Assembly: GCA_965649825.1 (NCBI GenBank)
Contig: OZ287701.1
Span: 1,240,001 to 1,304,000 of the forward strand
Origin: Penicillus capitatus
Lineage: Eukaryota; Chlorophyta
Direction of reading: 5' to 3'
DNA length: 64,000 bases
The position numbers and the translations under genes were made by a program. This document shows, one piece after another, positions 28,073-39,702 of this stretch (position 1 is its first letter; every line of letters starts with the position of its first letter). The notes beneath the pieces were generated by a model that was not told the origin of the DNA, made no database searches, and saw only the letters and a list, made by a program, of their open reading frames with translations.

Positions 28073-28720
28073 TGGCCGCCCTTACCATCTCGGCCGGATT
28101 GCTCGCATTGCTCGAATTGCTTTCCGGTCTGAAGCTCTATGCTTTGTAGCGCTCTTCTATACCATTGTTCGCGAATTCTGGTTCCAAATCTCGAGCGCCA
28201 TTACGGCGGTGGAACAGCTCTTTGAAGACCGACGCTATTCCTATCTCCCTCTTGCTGTGCTCGTCGCCTTCAAAGGCTACTACTCCCTTGCTCACCTACG
28301 GATGGTTCGGTAGATAACGCGGTGACAAGTCAGGCGGACGGTATCGTCTTGGGATTGATCCACATCAACGGCGCCTCGCAAAATGACGACCGATCTGTTC
28401 TCTCACATGCACGAGACGCAGCACGAGAAGATCATTTTGGGCATTTCTATGGGACTGGCGCCCATGATGTATAGAGAGAGGAAGAAGGGGAGGATATGTT
28501 CATCGAACAGATGATCACTAATCAAGTTCCCATTTTGCGTTACGCCGGGCTGTTTGTTATCGGCTTCTTCTATGTCGGCACCGATCACAACAGCGCCATT
28601 CAGAAACTACTCCACTTCACCGTGAGCGATGTCAGCGACGACGTGCGTCGTATTTTCTCTATTTTTCTGTACGACTGTCGTCCATGCAGCGGAAGTCATA
28701 TTTTGAAGCTCGATTAACGT
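28073..28720 (+). pseudogene. Collapsed RPN2/PSMD1 (26S proteasome) pseudogene
   Basis: Pieces of the 26S proteasome regulatory subunit Rpn2 lie in correct order but with large parts missing. The N-terminus (28073: ISAGLLALLE...GLKLYAL, then after a 2-base frameshift TIVREFWFQISSAI, EQLFEDRR, LVAFKGYY) is followed at once by ADGIVLGLIHINGA (normally several hundred residues on), then by TDLFSHMHETQHEKI and MGLAPMMY in another frame, then by IEQMITNQVPILRYAG and LLHFTVSDVSDDVRR in the first frame again. HETQHEKI and SDVSDDVRR are signature stretches of Rpn2. Three frame changes and internal deletions of roughly 400 and 100 codons mean it cannot encode a working subunit. Introns cannot explain the missing segments. 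A functional copy must exist elsewhere. Confidence 0.82.
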
Positions 28721-28899
28721 ACATCGAGCAGCTCGTCGTTTTCTCAGCTGATCTTGTAGCGGTTTGATCCCACGTACCGAGATTCGGGCAGACGACACGG
28801 AGGACGTTGAACACACCCAATATGCGACGCAACTGGGTTGTCTTCGTCGTCAGTCGCAATCGCTGCCACTGTCGAGCAAGGTAAGTTAAAAGACAGATG

Positions 28900-29345
28900 G
28901 AATCGAGCGCAATCGACGTCGAATTTCAAAAACACTACCCTTGTCTTGGCAATCTGCGCCTTCGCAACTTGATTCGGATGCTATACCGTTGAAAGCGTCG
29001 AAGGAGTCGATCCAGTGCATCGTCATGGCTCTGGGCATCAGCTTCACCGATGATCACGTCATCGGCATAGCTGACTACAATGAGACCATCCAAGACTGCC
29101 TTCATCCGATCAGCAAACAACCCAGGATCCAAGATGTTCAAAGTTATCCGCCGGGGCCTGAAGTTGATTCATAAAAACCCGAGTATTCTCCGGGCTTAAC
29201 AGTTTTTAGGGGTCCCGTGACGTTGACGGCCGCACAGAACAACTGCCGACCATCCGACAACCGAATGCTGTCCGTCTCACAGTCCTATCTCATGCCGAAT
29301 GCTTGTAGACCTGGCGTTCCGAAGATGGGACTAGTTGCATCTTCC
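28900..29345 (-). pseudogene. Relic of a Ty3/gypsy protease-RT region
   Basis: On the minus strand, 29345-29170 reads EDATSPIFGTPGLQAFGM, stop, then DSIRLSDGRQLFCAAVNV, reminiscent of a degenerate retropepsin (the IRL.DG part). After a frameshift, 29141-28938 reads VVSYADDVIIGEADAQSHDD and LDRLLRRFQRYSIRIKL, the RT catalytic YxDD region. Most of the RT between them is missing. It abuts the RPN2 pseudogene, so the collapse there may have involved retroelement insertion and deletion. Confidence 0.65.
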
Positions 29346-30184
29346 ACAACCACTCCCACCAAGACTGCTGTTGTACGTCGCTGGTCTCCGCAGTCGACTC
29401 CGTTGAGCTCGGTTCTTCAATTATTTCGACTGGGATATCTTCTCCTTTCCCAGACCATGTTTTCAGGACAGTCGCCGTCAAAAACGTAAGAAAACCCAAA
29501 AACAAAAGCGAAACGGAATGCGCCATTCGACCTCTGCTCCGAAACCAGATGTCGCTCCGGCTCGCCGAGACGCCGCAGCGGAATACGGATGGCGCGAGCG
29601 CGGCCGTCGAGCGGAGGCGGGCACACAGCGCGCCCACGCAGGACCACAAAACGGAATGATTAAACATGTCATGCGCTTTTTTATAGGGCGGCAGATGTTA
29701 CGTCATGTCTAACTGGATACTTATTCACCCACACTACACACGAACAATGGAGGAAAAGTAGACAGAGAAGACAAGCTTACTTTTCGAAGTACGATTTTCA
29801 ACAAGGCAGAAGAACTCAAAGAATCGATGTTGCACTACCCAGTTTCGTTCAACATCGACGCCATCTGCCTGCCAGGCGATCGAACGTCCGGAGGCAATTT
29901 CGTCCACCGCGCAGGAAACGAACGTATCAGAACTCATGCGGTATTTAGAATCTGCATCGCAATGCACGTTGCACATATTTTTAGAAAGCTGATCGGCTGG
30001 GATATCGGCTTCATCGATCGAAGACTTGTACACAACAGAAAAGATGTTTCTCGCGAGGGCAGAAATGGGCCGACGAAGACTGCCACGTGTATAGCTTCGC
30101 AACAAGGGCGTTTAACGATATAAAAGAACAAGACATCATTCAAGCAATGTCTATGCTAAAAAGATACAGACGTGGTCTTACTAC
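29346..30184. other. No supported gene; possible decayed LTR near 29660-29720
   Basis: On the minus strand ACATGACGTAACATC followed by CCTATAAAAAAGCGCATGACATG (read in two parts) resembles the palindrome/TATA part of the gypsy LTR. A 123-codon minus frame (29734-30105) is open but has no recognisable motif. Confidence 0.35.
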
Positions 30185-30466
30185 ATGTTCGTGCGTTATT
30201 TATTTACGCTCAAGCCAACAGCAACGCGGAAAGCGACAGAGTTCATGTTGCACACGACATGTTCACACAAAACTGGAGTTTTGAATGACAATGAAGCGAA
30301 CGCCTTTATTAGGTTTCTTAGACAAGACTTCGAAGAAAACTTTCCCGGATTGCTCGGGCATCTTCAAGTAGAAGAGTACTTCGAAAGCGCAAGTTCATTC
30401 TTGCCTTCGTTAAAGTCTAGTGGCGGATACGTTTTGGCATTCTGTCTTCCTGATCGATATGTTTGA
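30185..30466 (+). pseudogene. Unknown fragment homologous to 12940-13188
   Basis: Open frame with TEFMLHTTCSHKTGVLNDNE and AFIRFLRQDFEENFPGLLGH, matching the fragment beside the NACHT-HEAT gene. No start or stop can be assigned with confidence; probably part of a small repeat family or a decayed gene. Confidence 0.5.
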
Positions 30467-30797
30467 ATCTCCACCCGGCGGCGGACTACACAATTTGTAC
30501 GGACCTTTACACTTCTTGTTATCCGTGTGCCAGTTGTTGAAGATCTTTCAGCGCGTTTCCCTTGCGGACAGTAACGTTTGGTATGTACGGTTTCCTGCCT
30601 CCTCACGTCGGATGACCGTCCGCGACGGGACGGTTCTTCTTCGGAGAATTGAGATTTCACGTTTATCTAAGTCTAATCCAACAACGCACTGTTAGGGCCG
30701 AGAGTGTCGCCGAATGGTCTGAGCGCGTCAAGGCCGTGATAGGAAAGGAACCGGACGGATATTAATACAGGATCACCAGTACGTCGTTATATGGTTC

Positions 30798-30961
30798 TGT
30801 CAGAATGACAAGACAGTCACGATGTGACAGTCTTGGAATCCAATGGTCCCATCTCCTAAGGGGCGCTTACACGGCGTGTCATGTCACCTGTAGCATATGA
30901 ATACATGGACGTAGACGCATGTTTACCTTTGCTCTGTAACTGTGAAAGCTTTCCTCTGACA
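30798..30961 (+). repeat. Diverged, longer relative of the TR-GAG LTR (solo)
   Basis: Starts TGTCAGAATGACAAGACAGT (compare TGTCAGACAAGACTGT in the TR-GAG LTR) and ends with TCACCTGTAGCATATGAATA, CATGGACGTAGACGCATG and CTTTCCTCTGACA, nearly the same as the TR-GAG LTR. About 70 extra bases lie near the left end, beginning with an inverted repeat (GACAGTCAC.../GTGACAGTC). No primer-binding site or gag follows and no target duplication is seen: an old solo LTR. Confidence 0.7.
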
Positions 30962-31047
30962 GGTTCGCTGTCACGTCAATCAGCAGTGACATTTATTGAT
31001 CTAACAAAACACACGACACTCATCTTGTCGCAGATTTGGTCATTTCG

Positions 31048-32930
31048 ATGCGGTTGTCATCACTGAAGGTTCGCGTTCCACATCATCGGTGTGGCGTTCC
31101 TGTGTTCGCTAGAGAGCGGCGACAAGTTCGGACAGCAGATGCGTCCAAAAGAAAGAAGCAAAAGGAAGATCGTGAATACGAACGAAATCTGAAACTGCTC
31201 GAGAAGTTTTTGGATGACCTTGTTGCCGATCCCGTCGACGAAACTCCGCCTCTATCAGAAAAGGAAACATCGTTGCCTATTGTGGAGGAGACGCCGCCTG
31301 AGGAGTCAAAGCAAAAGAGTTCGACGGTCGCACCGACGGAGAAAACCTTCTCGATTCAGCGATTCAAGTCACGAAGCGCTCCGAGTTTTTTCAGTCCACT
31401 AACGTTTGAAGACGTCGAATTGTCTGAGGAGCTTCGCAAAGCACTTGGCGAAATCTGCATTACGCGACCCTCACAGATTCAGGTTTGAAACCACGAATCT
31501 GAGCAAAGCACGAGACTTAAATCTGGAACAGGGTCTGACGCTCGATGCGTTTGGGACGTTTGGTTTTCGACAGAGTCTGTTGTTGGCAGATCAGGCCGGA
31601 AGCGGAAAGACATTGGCCTATCTGCTGCCGCTGATTCAAAAACTGAGATTTGAAGAAGCTCAGGCCAAAACGATCCTCACAAAAGCGCATCACCCTCGGG
31701 CTCTTATCGTTGTTCCGACAGCAGGTGACGCACGCAATGCTTTGCCATCGTTTTCTAAAGGGGATTGGGATAGAATTGGCGGCGCAGGTATTGGATCTCT
31801 GTCGATCGATATCCAAGTCTTGTCCTTTTCGATCTGTCGCTATAACCGGAAACCGACCTTGGTCGACACAAGCCAATTTTTTGAAAGAAGGTGACGACTT
31901 CTGTACTAGAATGTGTGACGAAGGAGTGAGACACTAGGGGCGGATGTGATCATCGGTACGCCTAAGAGACTGTTCGCGCATTTGGACTCATGCACCATGT
32001 ACCTCGACGATTGCCAGACGATCGTGCTGGATGAGGTGGATATCCTGTTAGGTCGGACCTGATGCCGTAGAGAGTGAATGACTGTAGTCCTGTCGTAGGG
32101 GAGAATTCTGATTTCCGTAAGGAAGTGATGACATTACTGGAGTTTGCGAAGGAAGGGACACAGTTTTTCCTGGCTACGGCGACGATCCCTGAACACACCC
32201 ATTCGCTTTTGTCTGAGACATTTCGCGAATGTACGTTCATTGTGGGACCTGGACTGCATTGCACGGCTCCGGGCGTCATCGAGCAGTTGGTAGACTGCAG
32301 TGGCGGCCATACCATCAACGAAGAGACTGGTCAGAAACGCAAAGCCACAGCGCTTCTGCCGCTTCTGCGGTCGCAAGACGGCCAAGGCCAACGCAGCGTC
32401 ATATTCTGCAACAAAATCGAGACCTGCAGAAAAGTGAGAACATCCCATTCCACCATACCATCACCTCACATCCATGTTTCTGTTTAGGTGGAGAACTACT
32501 TGAAACGGCACGATCGACAGGGGGAGGAATTTCTGGTGCTTCCCTATCATGCAGCTGTGACCGAGCCGAAGCGCAAAGAACATCTTCGCACCCTTCTGCG
32601 AGACAAAGAGCGGCGACATGTCGTTCTTATCGCAACAGATCGAGCTTCACGTGGTGCGCTTCTCGATGCCGCTTTCTTCGTGTCCTGTATGGATAGACGG
32701 TGTGGGTTTCAGGACTGGACACCGCTGGGGTTTCGCACGTCATTCTTTTCGATTTTCCGCGCGATCCGTCTGAGTACGTGCGTCGCGTCGGCCGCGCCGC
32801 TCGCGGTGCCGAGGGCACTGGGCTGGTTTCCGTTCTAGTTCTCGGCCGACAGGTACAAAAGGCCAAGGCAGTGCTGAGGAAGAGCAGAAGAGGCGCACCG
32901 ATTCACACTGTACCTCAAGACGCTAACTAG
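31048..32930 (+). CDS. DEAD-box RNA helicase, plant RH50-like
   Basis: Seven exons: 31048-31482, 31532-31724, 31774-31890, 31938-32051, 32099-32433, 32488-32653, 32713-32930; introns 46-59 nt; sum 525 residues. Motifs: Q motif FEDVELSEELRKAL...RPSQIQ, I LADQAGSGKTLAYLLP, Ia VPTAELAAQV, Ib GTPKRL, II DEVD (in IVLDEVDILLG), III ATATIP in place of SAT, IV VIFCNKIETCRK, V TDRASRGLDTAGV, VI YVRRVGRAARG. The variants ADQAGSGKT, PTAELA and FCNKIETCRK are features I recall from the plant chloroplast helicase RH50 group. The N-terminus (MRLSSLKVRVPHHRCGVPVF) is basic and lacks acidic residues, as expected for a plastid or mitochondrial transit peptide. Likely role: ATP-dependent RNA remodelling in an organelle (RH50 acts in chloroplast rRNA maturation). 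Confidence 0.9.
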
Positions 32931-33215
32931 ACAAAGTTGTACAGCATTACCGTGCATGTGACAGAACGGTCTTTTTGGTTGTGTAAGGTCCGTCCGTATT
33001 CAAGCTCAAGCGTGTTTGTATCGTCGTTGCCATCGATAAAGCACGGAGACCGCGTCTTCGAAGCTACACCAACGTACGGGACGGAACTTAACGCCGGAGA
33101 AGGAGGACAAAATGACAAAGAGTTCGAGAAAATACCGGCTGAAGAAGTTTTTCTGCGCGACAGCAACTGCTGACGAAGAAGATAGTAAGAAGACCCTCTC
33201 CAAGTACGATGCAGC

Positions 33216-34438
33216 GTGGCTGGTGTCTTCACTAGCGGCATCCGATCCTGCGTCGTTATTGACTGTGACGTGTGGTGTGTGGCGTGCAGGAAGTTACTTT
33301 GTGTCCACGGTGGCGGCCGGCCAGTAATAGATGGCAAATTTGCGCCGCAGGGGGACAAGAGGCTCTTCATTATCGGGCAAGATTTGGAGACAGTGGAAGG
33401 ATTCGTCCAAAACGTCTTACCAAATCCGTCCGGAACGACATCCTATACGATGATATCCAACACCGATTCGAGTTTATGTGGACTGGAGAAGAAGATCGAT
33501 TATGGGTCGGGCACTGTCGACACCACATCGCAAATGGCGCTCGTGCCAAATTCGATGTTGGTGTTAGGAGTTTGCATAAAAGGAGCGCTGGATGATATCA
33601 TACAACGACGGTGTGATGCGTCGATCGATAGATTTGGTGACTGGATTCGAGCACAGGCACGACCGGTCTTTCTCCGGATCGGATATGAGTTTGATGGACC
33701 CTGGAATGCCTACGATCCAGAACTCTATAAACTGGCTTTCAAATGGATCGTATCGCGTCTTCGATTTCTGGGTGTCCAGAATTTTGTTTCCGTATGGCAG
33801 TCATCCACAGTCGCCGTGCCACACACTAAAGGGCGACGACGTGCGGGTCACCAAGTCGATCGCAGTTTTGTCAAGTGGTACCCTGGCAACGATGTGGTCG
33901 ACTGGATGGGCACATCCTATTTTAACTTTGATAAACATACTCATGATGCTTTTCTGAACTTTGCAAGAGAGAAAGGCAAACCGTTGATGATCGCAGAGTC
34001 CGCACCACAAGGCTACGATCTCGAATTGGGCACCTTGGTCAATCATTACACGAACGAGCGCATCTCTGGAGAGATTACAGGTCAAGCCGTATGGAAGAAG
34101 TGGTTCAAGCCGTTCTTTCGCTATATCCACAATAATCGCGATGTTATCCGAGCCGTTGCGTATATTAACACACCCTGGAAGGAGCAGGAAATGTGGACGA
34201 GTGGAGAGAATGGATATTGGGGGGATAGCCGAATACAGGTCACGATGTCCACTGTTAGCCATGACCGATCTCACGTGGCGCTGTCTGTTATCTCTAGGCA
34301 AATGATTATATCAGAAGGAAGTTCTTGAAGGAACTGTCGAGGGAAGGGTGCTGGATGCTGTCATCTCCCGAGTTCTTTTCCAGGATCAACTGGCATTGTC
34401 GTCCTCCGTTTCAGTTCGGTTCTGAGCGGATCGCGTAA
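33216..34438 (+). CDS. GH26-like glycoside hydrolase
   Basis: The main exon is open to 34238, followed by a 59-nt intron (34239-34297) and a last exon 34298-34438 (ANDYIRRKFLKEL ... SERIA-stop). The 5' end is uncertain: the open frame enters from about 33216 without an ATG. A GCGTGCAG acceptor near 33290 suggests an upstream exon, possibly with a signal peptide. The conserved part begins RPVIDGKFAPQGDKRLFIIG. GQDLETVEGF, ARPVFLRIGYEFDGPWNAYD (the Glu is the predicted acid/base) and KPLMIAESAPQG (predicted nucleophile Glu) fit clan A family 26, which includes mannanases and beta-1,3-xylanases. Cell-wall remodelling is a reasonable guess; the substrate cannot be read from sequence. Confidence 0.7.
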
Positions 34439-35691
34439 GTCTGTCTGACTTGGATGCGGAATCTGGCGGATCCGCGTTTGAGCACTGTTATTCTCTTTCT
34501 GATTATTTCTTTGCATCTGTCGAATAAAAGCTCCCTATGGGAGTGCGTCCATTTCATTCATGGGGCCTTGTGCCTCTGTCGTTCCTCAAATGCGTTTTAT
34601 CAATCCTCGATGACGAGGAGTGCGAGTAAGAATCAACAGAACCGAAAGAGGTGTATGAATTTTACATATGTGGACACTGCATGTGCTCTTTAACGGGATG
34701 AATACATCATATCAATCAAGGTATCATCAGCCAAATGCGAAAGAGAGACAGTGTGCATGCGGAATAGGGGGGACAGCATCTCATTTAAGAATGTCCAGCC
34801 AATCGATTCTCACGGACGGCCAAAACGAGACGCTCATGGCGTACAGCATCATCAGTAGGCTTACAATTTTATTTCCAGTACCAAAGGGGGCCAAAAAAGA
34901 GTTAGTGTAACCAGTTAGAGACAAGCCAAGCAAGGCCCGGCATGAAACTGCAACTTGAATTGTTCAGCTATCTAGTCGACCCGAGGTAAAGGAAATCCTA
35001 GAATAACTTTGTCTGTTTCGTTAATCTGTGCCTGGCACCTGACGGCAACTGCGAACCATGTTCGCTTGTGGCGGCGGGATAATCATATTGAAATAGGTGA
35101 ATTAAAAAGCCCCCTACAAACAACATGAAATGGGACGGTGGGGTTCAGCAATGCGGTTCAAGCATAAGACGATCGAACCTGACAATCTACACTACCCTTA
35201 TGGATTACCTCTTCACATCGATGCGTTGTAGCACCCTCAAACAATAACAGAAGCCAAGTGTGTGCATCTATGTAGCGATTGTTGTGTCGACTCTCTTACT
35301 TTACCCCACCCAAAAAACACAAAAACTGTGCATCACTTACTCATCAAAGCAACGATCCTGCCCGAATCTTATTGTAAAGAAAAGAGAGGAGGCCACCAAA
35401 GCATGATCTGACTAATACATGTCAAATTACTGGTTATTTAAAGATACCAGATAAAGAGGATGCAGAGGGGTAACGCCTTCGATGCTTTCCCGTTAAGAAT
35501 GCCAAAATGAAAAACGGTTGAGATCACACCGTCGAAGAAAAGCAGTTCCCGGGGTAGATTCCACGTATCAGCAGATCATTGCTCTTATTTCACTTCAAGA
35601 TCTTGATTCGAACTGTTAGTGAAGGTTAAGAGACAGACTGGACGTTCAAAGCGCTTAAGTACTGGCTGGCGTAGATGTGATGGGGGCAGAA
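34439..35691. other. Intergenic, 1.25 kb, nothing recognised
   Basis: No coding potential beyond short chance frames; likely the facing 3' ends of two convergent genes. Confidence 0.4.
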
Positions 35692-37384
35692 TTATCTGAA
35701 ACCACTCTTATTGCTTTCAGATCGTGCTGACATAGCAGTTGAAAAGTCAACTCCGAAATCTGACCAGGAAGACGATCCATGCGACAGCGAGCGCCTGCTT
35801 CCTGCCCGATCATGTGTCGTCGTCTTTGCATCCCATGATGACATGGAAGCCGTATCCACTAACTCATCCGGACCACATTTGTGCGATGCTGGAGACATCT
35901 GTTGCCGCGTAAGACGTTTGCGAACCAATTTCTCCGCCTCTATCCTTGACTGTAACTGGTACATCTCGTACTCTTGATCCGTTTTCAACGTCGGCGGCAC
36001 CCAGCTACTCGAAAGGCTGTAGTCCCATTGCTTCAGCGGACAAGGTTCATCGCTGTGATGCGCTGAGTCACGATCCGACTCGTCGTCATCATCCCAGATC
36101 TCCGCAACTGGTATGTCTTCTGCCGGGGCTTCGCTTTCGGAATCTGATTCCGACGAGATATCTGTTGTCGGATTATGTGTGGCGGCGATGTTCAGGGAAC
36201 GTTGGGTGGAATATACAAGTTCATCGATGTGACTGCGTGGTGTGGGTTGAACATCACCATACAGCGGCGATGTTGTTAATAGGATCGATTTAACCTCTGA
36301 CGTTTTCCCTGAGCTTTGACTATCCACTGGGACCTCGCGCTCTGAGTCGTCAATTGAGTACTTCGTTGCTTGCGCTCCGCCCAAACACATAAAACAACTG
36401 CAGACAACACAGAAGACAGGGTCACATCTGAACTGTATCCCTAGCTGGGCACATACTTTCCCTTCAGCAGGGCCGAGCTGATCGGAAACGAGAGCGATTC
36501 ATCAGCAAAATCATAGTCTTTGTCTTCCTTGATTGCCGGGGTCTCCCTGACAGGACCACCCGGTTTCGGCAACTTCCTCCAAGACTTCAGTCCTTTCACA
36601 CATTTTGCCACCTTGGAGTTACGTAAGGCACTGAGCTTCCCTCTGCCAGTTGAAGAAGCTTCTGACGAACAGATAGACGGTGCAGAGCATTCCACCACAT
36701 TCGTATAGTCAGCTATCATTGCAAAATCCATATCCAGAAAACCAAGAGACGCATCATCATTGTTCGAAGAGAAGCTGTATCCGGAACCTTCTTTCATCCC
36801 AGGAACTTGCATTCTTCGCATTGGTACACGTGCTCTGTTTTTTAGAAAAGAGGGCACGCGCAGATCATCATCCTCCAGTGCGAGAGGTCGCATATCTGCT
36901 GTGCAAGACACCATATAACCGCCCTTATCTTGATTGTAACTCCCCCGTATACTTGTCGATGTCATCGTCCCAGCTGCGTTCAACCTTTCCAGATCCCGCA
37001 AAGTCAGTTCCTTTGCACAGGCATCTGGAAACAGATGCGATGTCGCACGATCCTATGCCTAAGAGAAGGGACAGGCATACTTTCGTCGACCAAAGCTTCA
37101 TTCTGTACTCTGAGTTCTCCGCACCACGTTGCCGTAAAATCAACATCTGGCCGATTTGGGCTTTGAACAATGCTTGGACGGTAGGGATTAGGATAGTGCA
37201 CACATGCCCGATGTCCGCCGTTACGGTGATGGGGATCCAGTAAACGATCCACAACTTCTTCCATTCGAACCAGCTCCGTACGTTGGGCAGTGAGCGACCG
37301 ATAGACTGGCCGTTCCTTTGGGTTCTCTGCACTGCGAGGGATCTCTGATGCTGCCGTGCATACGATGGACCCCGAGCTCATCAT
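35692..37384 (-). CDS. Unknown Ser/Asp-rich protein, 525 residues
   Basis: Three exons: 37384-37081, 37024-36457, 36397-35692, with introns of 56 and 60 nt (GT-AG). They sum to 1578 nt with the frame kept throughout, strong support for a real gene. ATG at 37384 (MMSSGSIVCTAASEIP). Composition is polar and disordered: acidic patches (EIWDDDDESDRDS), Ser-rich tail (SHGSSSWSDFGVDF), a basic middle (KCVKGLKSWRKLPKPGG). A short helix-prone segment, LQSRIEAEKLVRKRLTRQQ, stands out. No domain recognised. It may be a regulatory or scaffold protein. Confidence 0.65.
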
Positions 37385-39702
37385 ATCAAACGGCGGGTTT
37401 TCGCAATCCTAGACACCCACCCACGCTTCTCACATCTCCACCCGTTACTCAGAGGACGAGGACTACAGAAGTCGCAGGGTCCGTTGAGTGGTGGCTTTCA
37501 ACGCCTGCCGAAGCTTTTCGTGGTACCAGGTTGGACACCATGTCTTTATTGGACCGAGCGCTCGTCATCTTTAACGAATCTTGCGAAGCTGAACGTTCTA
37601 TTTCCTACACCAGCAGCAAGGCGGCGAATGCACCACATACATCCTCCTCCGCACAGATGCCTTACGCGTTTGGAGTTTTCGTCTCTGATATAAGAATTCG
37701 TTTCGTTTTTTCGATGAGCCTGCGACGACGGGGGCGAAACGGATGACACGCGACACAGTATTTTCCGCTTTGTCTTCTGCACATACGCAGAAAGATAAGG
37801 CGAAGCGCGCGACTTAACCGGATGTGTCAGACACTGACGGGTGCACGTCGTTTCGGAGGTTGGTGGTGGTGGCAATCTCCGCCAATGGTTTCCGTGCCAT
37901 ACAGAATCGGCAAATAGAAATCTGCAAACCGACAACCCACTACTCTCCATCACACGGTTCCGCATCGCGTTTTCGCACCATGGCAGTGCCATGCCAAACA
38001 GACAGCGAGCTTGATGGACGTAAGCCCCCTCCTCAGCCGCAAGGATTGAAAAAGACGATACAGTGGCGGCGTATACTAGACGTCCACATTGGCGATTTAA
38101 ACCAGTCCCACTGAAGTGCCTTCGGCATATTCTCTGGATTCTTTGAATTTTCGACCGTGTATCATCGTTTATTGGTGCATCGGTTAAGATCCAGACAGCC
38201 TGTTAGCTGTTGGATGTAGAGGTGTATCGAATCTCTCTGGCGCCATGACCACCCGTCCTTTATTGGATGGATGGATATTTGAATCTTCGATAGCGACTCG
38301 ATGATCTCCGTTTCTCGAACATCGCCGTGATTTTTCGACTGGACAGCTCCGTATCTAATGAACTGGCTGGCATTTATGAATAGATTACCTTGACGATGTA
38401 CAGGGAACAAAAACTGGCGCTCCTACCAGAAACTCGCCCGATGACGGAATCCAATCGGTTTCTGTCCATTCTTTATTGCGATGATAGAAATGGCAGTGAT
38501 GGGAATGATCTAAAAGTGCGAGAGACATTAAATGCACTGTATCAGCAGGATATATGCGATCTCGTGAAAACAGGCAACTCGACCAGCTTCTTGACAGGCG
38601 TGACAGCAGGTGAACGCATGATAGCCCTCACGCACACAGCAAATTGCAAGAAACACATCTGGTAAATGCGACGCCGTCAGTTTGAAACGCGTAGACCGAA
38701 GTGCCAAACGTATCGGCTAGAATTATCCATTGCATTCCGTGCCATCGTAGACGAATACGCAAATCGCCTGACGCGGATGGCGTTCCTGCGTTCAGACTCG
38801 AAGCCAGATTCCCGAACCACAAGTCACTTAACTAGATGTTGAGGATGCGGTGGTTTATCGCGAGAGGACGTCTTGTCCGTCGAAAAAGAATCTTTCTCTG
38901 AGCTCCGCAGTCGACAATGCGACTCCCTTTTCGTTGTCGCCACAAGGCACGCCACGGATGAAGGATAACGGCGTGCGGCAAGAGAATTTTGTCGAGGCTC
39001 TCGACAGCATGTGCGTTTCGTCGTCGGAAAGGCTCAAAAGACTTCAATGGTGAAAAGTCATTGAACGATGCGTGGCGATGCAGAAGGTACTCACAGTTGC
39101 GAACAACTGCCTTCCGCCAACGAAAATGACAGAAACGGCAACTGAACTGACTGCATGCAACTTTGCGCTGAATGTCGTGTCCGTTTCACGCACCGATTGC
39201 CCGAACGCGCCCCTTTACGTCTGCGCGCGAAGAGCGCTTCTCGTTCCATGTGCTCGACAGAAGAAACGGACGTTCGTTAAAATCAACGAGGAATCGCGTG
39301 GAACCTGGCTGTCGAGTCGGTGTGGCAAAACGATCATCAGATAGAAGAGGCGAGCACGCACATCTGACACACCTGGCGAACAGCTTCTTAAAAACTGCAT
39401 CGTGCAGAAATCGGTCGCGATTCACAGTTCTCAGGAAATTGTATACGAGTACCACTGCCATTGTGAACCTTGCGCTTCGGGGTAACTGCCGGTGAGCGCA
39501 GGAGATTGTGTAGAGGACATGGATCTCGGAGACGATCTGCCCTGTCTCATACACATGCGTACTGCCGCCCTTTACTGACAGATCCACTTGATCTGTCACA
39601 CACGTCCGTTATAGTACCTATTACAATAGGCGTCGTCATCGACATCAAAAATGGGAAACTCTAGGGGGGTGATTTCAAAAACAGCTGAAACAGCGAGCAG
39701 CA
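37385..39702. other. 2.3 kb without a supported gene
   Basis: Several short open frames on both strands (for example 37546-37992 minus, 39186-39599 minus, 38390-38665 plus) but no recognisable domain and no splice chain I could join. It may hold an unknown intron-rich gene. Confidence 0.35.
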
